Origin: Bacteroidaceae bacterium | GTDB lineage: Bacteria; Bacteroidota; Bacteroidia; Bacteroidales; Bacteroidaceae | Assembly: GCA_017557475.1 (NCBI GenBank) | Contig: JAFYYO010000425.1 | Coordinates: 1 to 14,183, forward strand | DNA: 14,183 nt | Direction: 5' to 3' | Shown here: in pieces, positions 7,425-14,183 of the stretch | How the letters are laid out: each line of letters begins with the position of its first letter | Numbering within the stretch: the first letter of the stretch is position 1 | The notes under the pieces: generated by a model | The model's database searches: none | The model's input: the letters and a program-made list of their open reading frames with translations, nothing else | What the model was told of the DNA's origin: nothing | Program-made: the position numbers and the translations under genes

Positions 7425-7497
7425 GGTGCCATAGCTCAGTTGGTAGAGCAAAGGACTGAAAATCCTTGTGTCCCCGGTTCGATTCCTGGTGGCACCA
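7425..7497 (+). tRNA. tRNA-Phe (anticodon GAA)
   Basis: Cloverleaf: acceptor GGTGCCA/TGGCACC with discriminator A, D stem GCTC/GAGC, anticodon stem AAGGA/TCCTT with loop CTGAAAA (anticodon GAA at 7458-7460), variable GTGTC, T loop TTCGATT. It has 73 nt with no encoded CCA. The T stem CCCGG/CCTGG has a central C-U mismatch (7475 against 7487), unusual but tolerable. It is a single-gene unit with its own promoter and terminator. Confidence 0.97.
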
Positions 7498-7506
7498 CAA
7501 AAAATG

Positions 7507-7538
7507 AAAGCGTCAGACAACTTGTTTGGCGCTTTTTT
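7507..7538 (+). terminator. Intrinsic terminator of tRNA-Phe
   Basis: Arms at 7507-7519 and 7523-7535 pair over 13 bp with G-T wobbles and an ACT loop, followed by an uninterrupted T run to 7538. It lies 9 nt after the tRNA. Confidence 0.85.
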
Positions 7539-7601
7539 CGTGCCCCCAATAAAGCCGAAGTTGCCACTTTGGGCTCAGTACTCCTTTAGTTTTCTTGTGT
7601 C

Positions 7602-7689
7602 GGTACTCCAGTACAAGCGTGGAGGTACTGCAGTCCTCGCCTGTAGGTACTGAAGTACTGGCACGTAGGTACTGGCATTTTAACGTGGA
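7602..7689. repeat. 22-bp-phased repeat array A (four units)
   Basis: GGTACT recurs at 7602, 7624, 7646 and 7668, exactly 22 bp apart. Each unit carries a second half with a CGTG-type core at 7618 (CGTG), 7640 (CCTG, degenerate), 7662 (CACG) and 7684 (CGTG). Inverted repeats are centred midway between cores: GTACT-CC-AGTAC at 7603-7614, ACTGCAGT at 7627-7634, GTACT-GA-AGTAC at 7647-7658. It lies directly after the tRNA-Phe terminator in gene-free DNA. Confidence 0.85.
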
Positions 7690-7722
7690 GTGTCAGGCAA
7701 CAACCCGCTCGTTTTTTTTCAG

Positions 7723-7854
7723 TCATCCACGTGTTCTTTCTCTGTCATCCACGTGTTCTTTCTCTGTCATCCACGTGTTCTTTCTCTGTCACCCACGTGT
7801 TCTTTGTCGATAACCCACGCATAATTGAATGATTTTCCACGCTGAGACTACCCA
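7723..7854. repeat. 22-bp-phased repeat array B (six units, CACG core)
   Basis: The core CACG occurs at 7728, 7750, 7772, 7794, 7816 and 7838, exactly 22 bp apart. The first three units are identical over 22 bp (TCATCCACGTG followed by TTCTTTCTCTG). The fourth differs at a few positions, and units five and six keep little but the CCACG core. The core is the reverse complement of that in array A and stays in the same 22-bp phase (7684 to 7728 is 44 bp; the intermediate position 7706 is degenerate). Confidence 0.9.
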
Positions 7855-7945
7855 TTCTTTCTGTTTTTTACATCAAAAATGTGCGTAAAGTGTAATATTT
7901 TTAAAAAAGTTGGAAAAAATTTACCAATGTTTCGCTAAAAATTTG

Positions 7946-7953
7946 TACTTTTG
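7946..7953 (+). promoter_or_regulatory. Probable -7 element for the large secreted protein gene
   Basis: TACTTTTG fits TAnnTTTG. The -33 box is weak: TTTA at 7920-7923, 22 nt upstream, is the best candidate. Initiation near 7960 gives an AT-rich leader of about 80 nt before the ATG at 8040, typical for Bacteroidetes genes without a Shine-Dalgarno site. Confidence 0.55.
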
Positions 7954-8039
7954 TGACGTGAAATCTAAAAATCGGTGTACTATTTTTACAATAAGAATAC
8001 TTATACATTATATTATTATTAATAACTAAATTAAAAACT

Positions 8040-11000
8040 ATGAGAAAAATTACTTCTCTTGCCCTCCTCGGCCTTATGTGGCTCGCCTCTTCGGCTGCTT
8101 TCGCGGATGACCACGGATACGTGAACGGTATCTGTACCATGCACGACGATTGCGACGAACACTTCGAAAGGCCTCTTCAGGACGCGGACGGCTTCTACAT
8201 GCTCTACAATGCGGGCAATGTGGAATGGATTTCGCAGCAAGTCGCAAACAATATCCTCGACTTGGACTGTAAGTTGATGAACGACATCGATTTCGAGAAC
8301 ATCGAGAACCTGCACAGCCCCATCGGGCCTAACGACGGCAGGAAGTACAATGCGACGTTCGACGGCCAAGGTCATCGCATCAAGAACATGATCATCAACC
8401 GTCCCGACACAGAGCGTCAGGGCTTCTTCGGCGACCTTCGCGGCAATCCAAACAGTCGTGGTGAAGGTACTGTCATCAAGAACCTCATCATCGACAAGAG
8501 CTGCTCCATCTATGGCGGCTTGCGTACAGGTGGCATTACAGGTACCGGTCAGAATAGCGCAAAGGAAATCATCATTATGAATTGCGTGAATGAGGCCACT
8601 GTTAAGACTTCTGCCAAGAATGCAGGCGGCATCACAGGTGGCAGCACAAGCGGTCATCCTATTTGGAAGATTATCAACTGTGTCAATACTGGTACTATAA
8701 TATCTGAGGGTGATGGCGAGTCTGCCGGCATCTCAGGATGGTTGGGCGACAACGCCAATACCCGCGTCACAAACTGCTTCAATCTTGGCTTTGTTGAAGG
8801 TATCGACCCCGAAGGTCGCGGCTTGTTCCGCCAGAGTAATAGCAGTACCATTGGCATCAACAGCTATGACCTTAGCGATAATGAACTGGCTCTCCAATAT
8901 AAAGAGCACGACTTCACCGCTGAGGATGTCGTCAACGGCAGGCTTGCTTATAGCCTCAATGCTGTGGCTGGCGAGATTGTCTTCTGGCAAACGCTTGGCG
9001 AAGACGAGTATCCCGTGCCCTTCAGCACCAGCAAGCAGGTCTATCTGCAAGGCGAGCTGCTTTGCGACGGCACTCCCATCGAAGGCGGAACCTATACGAA
9101 CGACCCAGTTGAGCCTGTTCGTCCGCCTCATGAGTTCGAGGAAGGCAACTGGTATTGCATCAATTGCGGCGCTATCAACGAGAACTTCTGCGAGAAGGAC
9201 GAGAACGACTTCTATCAGCTGAACAATGAGCTGGATGTGTGCTGGTTTGCTGAGTTTGTAAAGGCTGGCAACACAACTGTGAATGCCAAACTGAACGCCG
9301 ACCTCGACTTTACGGACTATCCCGACTTTGCAGGTATTGCTGACCGCAATCACGGCTTCAAGGGCATCTTCGATGGTGGTTTCCATACTATTAGCAACAT
9401 GACCTTGGATTATCCTGAAAATGATTGGGTTGGCTTTATCAACTTCCTTAATGGTGGAGCTACTGTCAAGAATCTTCGTGGTGACGCAACTTGCTTCGTC
9501 AATGCTCACGGCAATGCTGGTTTCATTGGTGGCTCTACAGAAGCTGGCGATATTCATCTCGAGAACCTCGGTTTCGAAGGTGACGTCTCTTGCCAAAGAG
9601 CAGGAGCTGGCGGCATCTTGGGTTGTAACACAGGTTCGGTAGCTATCATCTATATGACCAACTGCTACTCAACTGGCTTCATCTCTGGTTCAGAGGTGAT
9701 GGAGAATGGTGCTCTGAGTGCTTGGCTTGGCGGTAGCGGTGCTGTCATTACGAACTGTTGGTCGAGTGCTACGGTAAGCGGCGTACAGAACGACGACAAG
9801 TATCTGGCTCGCTTCAACAGCGCAACCTTCAACAACTGTTATAGCGTGAACGGAACGCCTCTTCAGTCTGCTGTAATCGATTATGAGGAACTCGAGAGCG
9901 GTTCGCTTTGCTACAAGCTCAATGGCAATCAGGAAGAGATTGCTTGGTTCCAGACGCTTGGCGAGGACGAGTTCCCAACATTCATGCCTGGTCACGAGCA
10001 AGTTTATGCAAATGGTGAGATGCGTTGCGACGGCGTTCTCATAGGCGATATTACTTATTCCAATACGCAAGGAACAACAAAGCCCGACCATCAGTTCGTC
10101 GACGGCTTCTGCTCTGTCTGTCATCAGCAAGATCCTGACTTCCCATTCCTCGAAGTCTTTGCAAATGCTGACCACGACGTTACAGATGGCTATACGACCA
10201 GCAACTCTGGTGACGGTAGCGGACTGGCTATCAACAACAGCGTTGCAGAGCATTGGAATACGCATTGGTTCGAGACTTATCAGGACATCACTGGCCTTGA
10301 ACCAGGTCTCTATCGTTTGCGTTTGCAAGGCTTGCAGCGCGTACAAGCTTGGGACGCTGATAATGGCGGTAATGAAGGCGATGCCTACGAGATGGGTGTG
10401 CTGAGCGATGCCTATGCTCCTCTCTATCACAGCAGCCAGTACTTCGCAGAAATCAATGGCAAGAAGGTTGCCATTCGCTTCAAGGATATTGCTGAGGACG
10501 CTCAGGAAGACCGCGTCAACGAGACGGAAGTCTTCAACGGCTTTACTAGCAAGTGGGCACCTAACTCTTTGGCAGCCTGCAACAAGTACTTTGCTCGCGG
10601 ACTTTACTGGAACGAGCCTCTCTACTTCGCTATCGAGAGCGAAGAAGACAGCGTCAAGATAGGTGTAGAGAATAGCCTCTACCTCTATGGTAACTGGACT
10701 GTTTGGGATACTTGGCGACTTGATAAGATTGATGGCGATATCGACCTCATTCGTCAGCAACAAGAGAAAGCCATCCAGCACGACCTCGAAGACCTCGAGC
10801 CTCAGGTTTCTCTCAAGGAAGCCTATAACGAGGCAAAGGATGCCATTGCGAATGCCTCTACGCTCGAAGAGATAATGGCTGTTTCCGATGTCTTGGCTCG
10901 CACGCCAAACCTCATTCGTCGTAGCCACCTCGCCTATGAGGCATATAAGGAAGCCATCGATGCTCTGAGAGAAGAGCGCGAAGGTCGCGACGACCTCAAC

Positions 11001-13202
11001 GGCCCTGCTGCCGAGCTGTTCGACTCTTATCTCGAAGAGGATGTAGAACCGAGTGAAGACCTTCCCAACGGCTCATATCTCAACATCATCGATAATCGTA
11101 CTCTCAGCGAAGAAGAGCTGACAGCCGAGCTTGCTTTTGCTCGTCAGTTGTACGAAAACGCCATCATGACCAGCATCATGGAAGGTTCCGATGTCAGCAA
11201 CATCATCAAGAACGCTGGTTTCGACGAAGATGACAGCTTCAAGGACTGGGTAACTGTCAGGACTTACGAGAGCTCTGTCGGTTACAACTTCAGTTGCAAC
11301 ACCGGCTTCCCCGACATCTATCCCGTTGCCGGTTCTTGGAACACCGCATTCAATGTTTCTCAGTACATCGTGGCCGACATTCCCGACGGCATCTACGAAC
11401 TCGAGGCTCCTGCTTTCTATCGTCCCGGAGGCAATCTCGAAGGCGATGTCTTGGGCAACGACTATGTGCCTGCCGACCTCTTCATCAACGATTTCTACAC
11501 GCCCATCATGAACATCTATGCTGGTCGCGTGCTCTATGCAGATGCTGTAAACGGTGTTAACGGCCGCTTTGATCCGAACGACCCCAATATCCCTCATGCA
11601 GGCGAGAATACGGACTCTTACGAGTTTGATACAGGTGTCGACGGCTATGTTCCCGAAAAGCGTCAGGCATGCAGCTTCGCATTTGCTGGAGGCCGCTATG
11701 TCAATAATGTATATGGCATCGTTCAGGGTGGCGCTCTTACGCTCGGTATCCGCAATACCGGCAAGCCTTGGTACGAGAGCGGCATGACGATGTGGGGCAA
11801 GTTCAAACTCACTTATCGTGGCTACAGCGAAGAAGCCATCGCTGCTATGATGGAGAACTTCCAGAAGCGTCTCGACGCACTCAAGTGGGGTCATGAAGAG
11901 CAATGGTTGGTATTCATTAGCCAGAGCCATATCGACAACCTCGAGACCTACATCGCTGATGCTCAGCAGGCTGGCACTTTAGAGGAACAGCTTGCTGCCA
12001 TCAAGAAGATTAACGACGAGTTCAACACCGTCCTCGACAGCTACGACGCTTATAACGACCTTCTCGCCCTTTATGAATACTGCGGCGGAAAGGCTGACGA
12101 ACTCATCGACACCAATCCCGAAATGAGCGAAGCCTTTGTAGCTGTGTCAGATGAAATCTACGACCACTACATGAGCGGTGACCTCACCGACGAAGAAGCT
12201 CGCAACTATCGTCAGCAGATCCTGAACGACCCCGCTCTTGGCGGCGGCTATTACGTTCAGGGCGACCTGCTCAATCCTGATTCGCTTGACATCAACCTCG
12301 CCTACGATACGCGCAACACCTGTTATCCCATGACGCAACAAGAAGACGGCACCTTCGTTGCTCCTTGCGTCTATGTGCAGAATCGCGCCAACCTCGCAAG
12401 CTCCAATGCCCGTGCCGGCATCTATGTCAGTCGCATGGACGAACGCTACGAATGCCAGCGTTCTTCCCGTCGTTTCATCACGCCAGCCATCAACACCTTC
12501 AAAATGGTTCTCGACGACAACGACAATCATAATGACTTCCAGACCGTTGGCGGTCAGTACAAGGTAACCTACAATCCTGCCGACAGCACCGTCGTCTTCG
12601 ACCTCATTGGCGAATATCCTTGGCACAACAACGTCTATGTCGTAGGTTCCATCATGAATGTCAATGGCGAACAGCATCGCTGGAAGAACGACGAGATGGC
12701 GCCTCTGGCTCATAAGGGCAATGGCGTTTATTCGGGAACCGTCGAGTTCTTCAGAGACCCGAACGAGAACCTCTATCCCAACTTCACCATCTTCTCTTGC
12801 CGCTCCAACACCGGCAGCATCGAGCACAGCACCGCAACGCGCAGCGGCTGGAACGAAGGACGTTATGGCAGCGAGACGAACAAGCTCTTGCTCGAGAATG
12901 GCGTTGTTGTAGGCGACCTCATTCGTGGTTCCGACCGTAAGTGGTACATGAACTGGGATGAAACGAAGGAAGGTGAGACTCAGGAATTCCTCATCACCTT
13001 CGACATGAACCATGCTACGATAAAGGTAGGCGGCTTGCGAGGCGACGTCAACTGCGATGGAACAGTCGATATTGCCGACGCCGTTTCCGTGCTCAACGCA
13101 ATGGCTGGGCAGCAAGTCGCAGGTGATGCCGACGTCAATGCCGACGGAACAATCGACATTGCCGACCTCGTTACCGTCCTGAACATCATGGCAGGCCAAT
13201 AA
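8040..13202 (+). CDS. Large secreted multidomain protein with C-terminal dockerin-type repeats
   Basis: A 1720-residue exported protein. The signal peptide is residues 1-22 (cleavage after AFA). Two homologous beta-rich modules follow, about 29-355 and 375-680. Each has repeated GG-x-GG/NC-turn strands like GLUG beta-helix repeats (TGGITGTG, AGGITGGS, AGGILGCN) and ends with a shared block (WQTLGEDEYP / WFQTLGEDEFP, then CDG). Short G-x-C-x-x-C motifs separate the parts (Cys32/38, YCINCG, FCSVCH). Next come two galactose-binding-like beta segments (about 700-900 and 1054-1262) with helical linkers after each (about 905-1050, 1265-1400). A SusE/F-like domain begins near 1526 (NNVYVVGSIMNVNGEQHRW). 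Residues 1668-1720 are two calcium-loop repeats (DVNCDGTVDIAD and DVNADGTIDIAD), the dockerin type I pattern. No catalytic domain is recognised. A carbohydrate-binding or adhesin role at the surface is inference. Confidence 0.85.
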   Translation: MRKITSLALLGLMWLASSAAFADDHGYVNGICTMHDDCDEHFERPLQDADGFYMLYNAGNVEWISQQVANNILDLDCKLMNDIDFENIENLHSPIGPNDGRKYNATFDGQGHRIKNMIINRPDTERQGFFGDLRGNPNSRGEGTVIKNLIIDKSCSIYGGLRTGGITGTGQNSAKEIIIMNCVNEATVKTSAKNAGGITGGSTSGHPIWKIINCVNTGTIISEGDGESAGISGWLGDNANTRVTNCFNLGFVEGIDPEGRGLFRQSNSSTIGINSYDLSDNELALQYKEHDFTAEDVVNGRLAYSLNAVAGEIVFWQTLGEDEYPVPFSTSKQVYLQGELLCDGTPIEGGTYTNDPVEPVRPPHEFEEGNWYCINCGAINENFCEKDENDFYQLNNELDVCWFAEFVKAGNTTVNAKLNADLDFTDYPDFAGIADRNHGFKGIFDGGFHTISNMTLDYPENDWVGFINFLNGGATVKNLRGDATCFVNAHGNAGFIGGSTEAGDIHLENLGFEGDVSCQRAGAGGILGCNTGSVAIIYMTNCYSTGFISGSEVMENGALSAWLGGSGAVITNCWSSATVSGVQNDDKYLARFNSATFNNCYSVNGTPLQSAVIDYEELESGSLCYKLNGNQEEIAWFQTLGEDEFPTFMPGHEQVYANGEMRCDGVLIGDITYSNTQGTTKPDHQFVDGFCSVCHQQDPDFPFLEVFANADHDVTDGYTTSNSGDGSGLAINNSVAEHWNTHWFETYQDITGLEPGLYRLRLQGLQRVQAWDADNGGNEGDAYEMGVLSDAYAPLYHSSQYFAEINGKKVAIRFKDIAEDAQEDRVNETEVFNGFTSKWAPNSLAACNKYFARGLYWNEPLYFAIESEEDSVKIGVENSLYLYGNWTVWDTWRLDKIDGDIDLIRQQQEKAIQHDLEDLEPQVSLKEAYNEAKDAIANASTLEEIMAVSDVLARTPNLIRRSHLAYEAYKEAIDALREEREGRDDLNGPAAELFDSYLEEDVEPSEDLPNGSYLNIIDNRTLSEEELTAELAFARQLYENAIMTSIMEGSDVSNIIKNAGFDEDDSFKDWVTVRTYESSVGYNFSCNTGFPDIYPVAGSWNTAFNVSQYIVADIPDGIYELEAPAFYRPGGNLEGDVLGNDYVPADLFINDFYTPIMNIYAGRVLYADAVNGVNGRFDPNDPNIPHAGENTDSYEFDTGVDGYVPEKRQACSFAFAGGRYVNNVYGIVQGGALTLGIRNTGKPWYESGMTMWGKFKLTYRGYSEEAIAAMMENFQKRLDALKWGHEEQWLVFISQSHIDNLETYIADAQQAGTLEEQLAAIKKINDEFNTVLDSYDAYNDLLALYEYCGGKADELIDTNPEMSEAFVAVSDEIYDHYMSGDLTDEEARNYRQQILNDPALGGGYYVQGDLLNPDSLDINLAYDTRNTCYPMTQQEDGTFVAPCVYVQNRANLASSNARAGIYVSRMDERYECQRSSRRFITPAINTFKMVLDDNDNHNDFQTVGGQYKVTYNPADSTVVFDLIGEYPWHNNVYVVGSIMNVNGEQHRWKNDEMAPLAHKGNGVYSGTVEFFRDPNENLYPNFTIFSCRSNTGSIEHSTATRSGWNEGRYGSETNKLLLENGVVVGDLIRGSDRKWYMNWDETKEGETQEFLITFDMNHATIKVGGLRGDVNCDGTVDIADAVSVLNAMAGQQVAGDADVNADGTIDIADLVTVLNIMAGQ

Positions 13203-13260
13203 TCCCGCGTCCCATCTTCCCCAATCATCCTTTTCATCAGAAGGGTAGGGGATACAGAAA

Positions 13261-13307
13261 AACAGCCTCTTGCGAAAGCAGGGGGCTGTTCTTTGTTCCT
13301 TCTTTTT
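13261..13307 (+). terminator. Intrinsic terminator of the large secreted protein gene
   Basis: Arms 13261-13273 and 13278-13290 pair over 13 bp (three G-U pairs) with a GAAA tetraloop, followed by a T-rich tail ending in TTTTT at 13303-13307. It begins 58 nt after the stop. A smaller hairpin (AGAGGG 13309-13314, CCCTCT 13321-13326) follows. Confidence 0.88.
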
Positions 13308-13350
13308 GAGAGGGAGAAAACCCTCTAGGATTGCCAGGCTTTTTAGGGGA

Positions 13351-13482
13351 GCAAACTAGGCGTGGCTAATTGGCAAACTAGACGTGGCTAATTCTCAAAC
13401 TAGACGTGCCTAGTTGAGCAACTAGACGTGTTATGTTTGCAAACGTAACGTGTTATGTTCGCCATCATAACGTGGAATGTTT
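13351..13482. repeat. 22-bp-phased repeat array C (six units, CGTG core)
   Basis: CGTG occurs at 13361, 13383, 13405, 13427, 13449 and 13471, exactly 22 bp apart. Flanks drift along the array: CTAG-type in units 1-4 (left arm), TTATGTT-type in units 4-6 (right arm). Spacers are inverted repeats centred midway between cores: CTAGTTG-AG-CAACTAG at 13410-13425 and GTTATGTTTG/CAAACGTAAC at 13430-13449 (9 of 10). No gene overlaps it. Confidence 0.9.
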
Positions 13483-13540
13483 GTTCACGCTCCTGCCTGT
13501 GTCTCCAATTTAACCATAATAAAAAAATTATGGGCGAATG

Positions 13541-13571
13541 TTTGTTGTTTCCCAAAACTTTCGTAACTTTG
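13541..13571 (+). promoter_or_regulatory. Bacteroidetes-type promoter for the FISUMP-type gene
   Basis: TTTG at 13541-13544, 19 nt, then TAACTTTG at 13564-13571: full matches to both boxes at the expected spacing. The start of transcription should be near 13578, so the gene has a leader of about 275 nt. Confidence 0.75.
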
Positions 13572-13577
13572 TAGCGT

Positions 13578-13853
13578 TCTTTGGCTAAAGCCTCAGTCGT
13601 AGGCAGAGCTTTGGAACAATATCTTATTGGAAATAACGAAGCGTTATGCTCGACTTGCAAGTAGAAATGTGAGAAACTTCTAAGATGTGCAAGGACAGTG
13701 TAATGGTTCGCGCTTATAGCGTGGGCTGTTTACAACATCTGCACATCAGGGTATTTCTCACAACCTCTCTCGGAAGATGTGGTATCAGTGCCACGCTTCT
13801 GCTTATACAAACTGTCCTTTTGGTGCTGGAGGGCATGGGAAACAAGTATGACA
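13578..13853 (+). ncRNA. Highly structured 5' leader with mutually exclusive helices
   Basis: Between promoter and start codon the RNA can form many perfect helices. Local ones are CAATA/TATTG (13617-13629), ATAACG/CGTTAT (13633-13647), CTTGCA/TGCAAG (13654-13659 with 13688-13693) enclosing TAGAA/TTCTA, CGCT-TAT-AGCG (13711-13721), and GAAG..GTGG/CCAC..CTTC (13773-13799). Long-range ones are TGTGAGAAA/TTTCTCACA (13668-13676 with 13754-13762), GATGTGCA/TGCACATC (13684-13691 with 13740-13747) and AAGGACAGT/ACTGTCCTT (13691-13699 with 13811-13819). Several share strands, so at least two folds compete. A cis-regulatory RNA is the best reading; I do not recognise the family. No plausible gene is encoded here. 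Confidence 0.5.
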
Positions 13854-14183
13854 ATGAATAAGAAGTACTTTATCGCAGTCCTGCTTCTGATGATTGCAGG
13901 TTTGCAGACCGCTTGGGCACAGTCTGTTTTAATAAAGCTATCGGATAACAGAACTGTCGTATACAATGTCAATAAGGTGAAAAACATCAGCTTCACAGAG
14001 AACAATTGCGCTGATAGTCACGAGTATGTTGACCTCGGCTTGCCAAGTGGAACACTTTGGGCAACATGTAACATCGGAGCAGAAAGCCCAGAGGATTACG
14101 GCGACTACTTCGCTTGGGGAGAGACAGAACCGAAGACGTCATTTGGATGGAGCACTTATTCATTTGGTACTAAAAACAATCTA
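13854..14183 (+). CDS. Secreted FISUMP-type (Fibrobacter major paralogous domain) protein, 3' end beyond window
   Basis: The first 110 residues are visible and the frame stays open to the window end. A signal peptide (1-22, MNKKYFIAVLLLMIAGLQTAWA, cut before Q23) is followed by a short strand-rich segment (VLIKLSDNRTVVYNVNKVKNISF) common at the N-terminus of Bacteroidales secreted proteins. From residue 57 comes EYVDLGLPSGTLWATCNIG, then DYGDYFAWGE, the form of the FISUMP domain abundant in Bacteroides and Prevotella. These domains are thought to have a C-type-lectin-like or sulfatase-modifying-enzyme-like fold and a binding role, which is inference. An in-frame ATG at 13848 would add only two residues; I prefer 13854 because the signal peptide then starts MNKK. 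Confidence 0.8.
   Translation, partial: MNKKYFIAVLLLMIAGLQTAWAQSVLIKLSDNRTVVYNVNKVKNISFTENNCADSHEYVDLGLPSGTLWATCNIGAESPEDYGDYFAWGETEPKTSFGWSTYSFGTKNNL

Noticed and set aside
7404..7813. Small open frames across the tRNA-Phe and arrays A/B
   Set aside because: They read through a tRNA, its terminator and 22-bp repeats (low-complexity Phe/Ser/Val peptides), with no start context or protein-like composition.
7602..7854. CRISPR array
   Set aside because: The period is only 22 bp, the units are near-identical or share only a 4-6 bp core, there is no constant 25-36 bp repeat with unrelated spacers, and no cas genes are present.
7361..7941. Exact 12-nt inverted pair (TTTTTAGCGAAA at 7361-7372 and TTTCGCTAAAAA at 7930-7941)
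   Set aside because: It lies in AT-rich promoter DNA, is short, 560 bp apart and has no other mobile-element hallmark; chance is a fair explanation.
8031..13237. Long minus-strand frames opposite the large secreted protein
   Set aside because: They are shadows of the plus-strand gene, whose domains, signal peptide and terminator are all in place.
13704..13853. Extension of the FISUMP-type gene into the upstream open frame
   Set aside because: The frame is open back to 13704, but the translation is not protein-like, overlaps the structured leader and would bury the signal peptide.

Overview
The window looks like a chromosomal segment of a Bacteroidales bacterium, most likely Prevotella or a close relative. 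The evidence is the gene families (an acyl-chain synthase and RNase III pair, a UpxY-type antiterminator, a GH3-family enzyme, DUF3108, a SusE/F-like module, a Bacteroidales-type FISUMP protein), the near absence of strong Shine-Dalgarno sites, and repeated matches to the Bacteroidetes promoter form (TTTG-like box, about 19-20 nt, then TAnnTTTG). This placement is inference from content, not a database match.

Region 1 (1-6397, plus strand) is a compact run of five genes: fabF, rnc, a GH3-family acyl-adenylating enzyme, an Ig-like (Big_5) surface lipoprotein and a DUF3108 secreted protein. Gaps are 4 to 17 nt, or the genes overlap, so they probably form one transcription unit. fabF and rnc are housekeeping. 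The other three form an envelope-associated trio of unknown purpose.

Region 2 (6394-7325, minus strand) holds an orphan UpxY/NusG-like antiterminator whose stop codon overlaps that of DUF3108, a 7-bp-repeat inverted repeat, a tRNA-Pro(CGG), a hairpin-containing leader and a promoter. Region 3 (7375-7538) is a divergent tRNA-Phe(GAA) unit with its own promoter and a strong intrinsic terminator.

Region 4 (7540-13307) is one large secreted protein gene (1720 aa). It has two repeated beta-rich modules, galactose-binding-like and helical segments, a SusE/F-like domain and a C-terminal dockerin-type calcium-binding pair. It has its own promoter and a 13-bp GAAA-loop terminator. Region 5 (13308-14183) carries a promoter, a highly structured leader of about 275 nt and the start of a secreted FISUMP-type protein cut by the window end.

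The most unusual signal is non-coding. Both intergenic regions around the large gene contain long, exactly 22-bp-phased arrays built on a CGTG/CACG core. Eleven phased positions lie at 7618-7841 and six at 13361-13474. The core and period are the same in both places, but the sequence between cores differs completely. In two arrays the spacers are inverted repeats centred exactly midway between cores, so symmetry centres fall about every 11 bp. I know of no described element with this design. The second strongest signal is the leader of the FISUMP gene, which contains several perfect 8-9 bp long-range complementarities that exclude one another.
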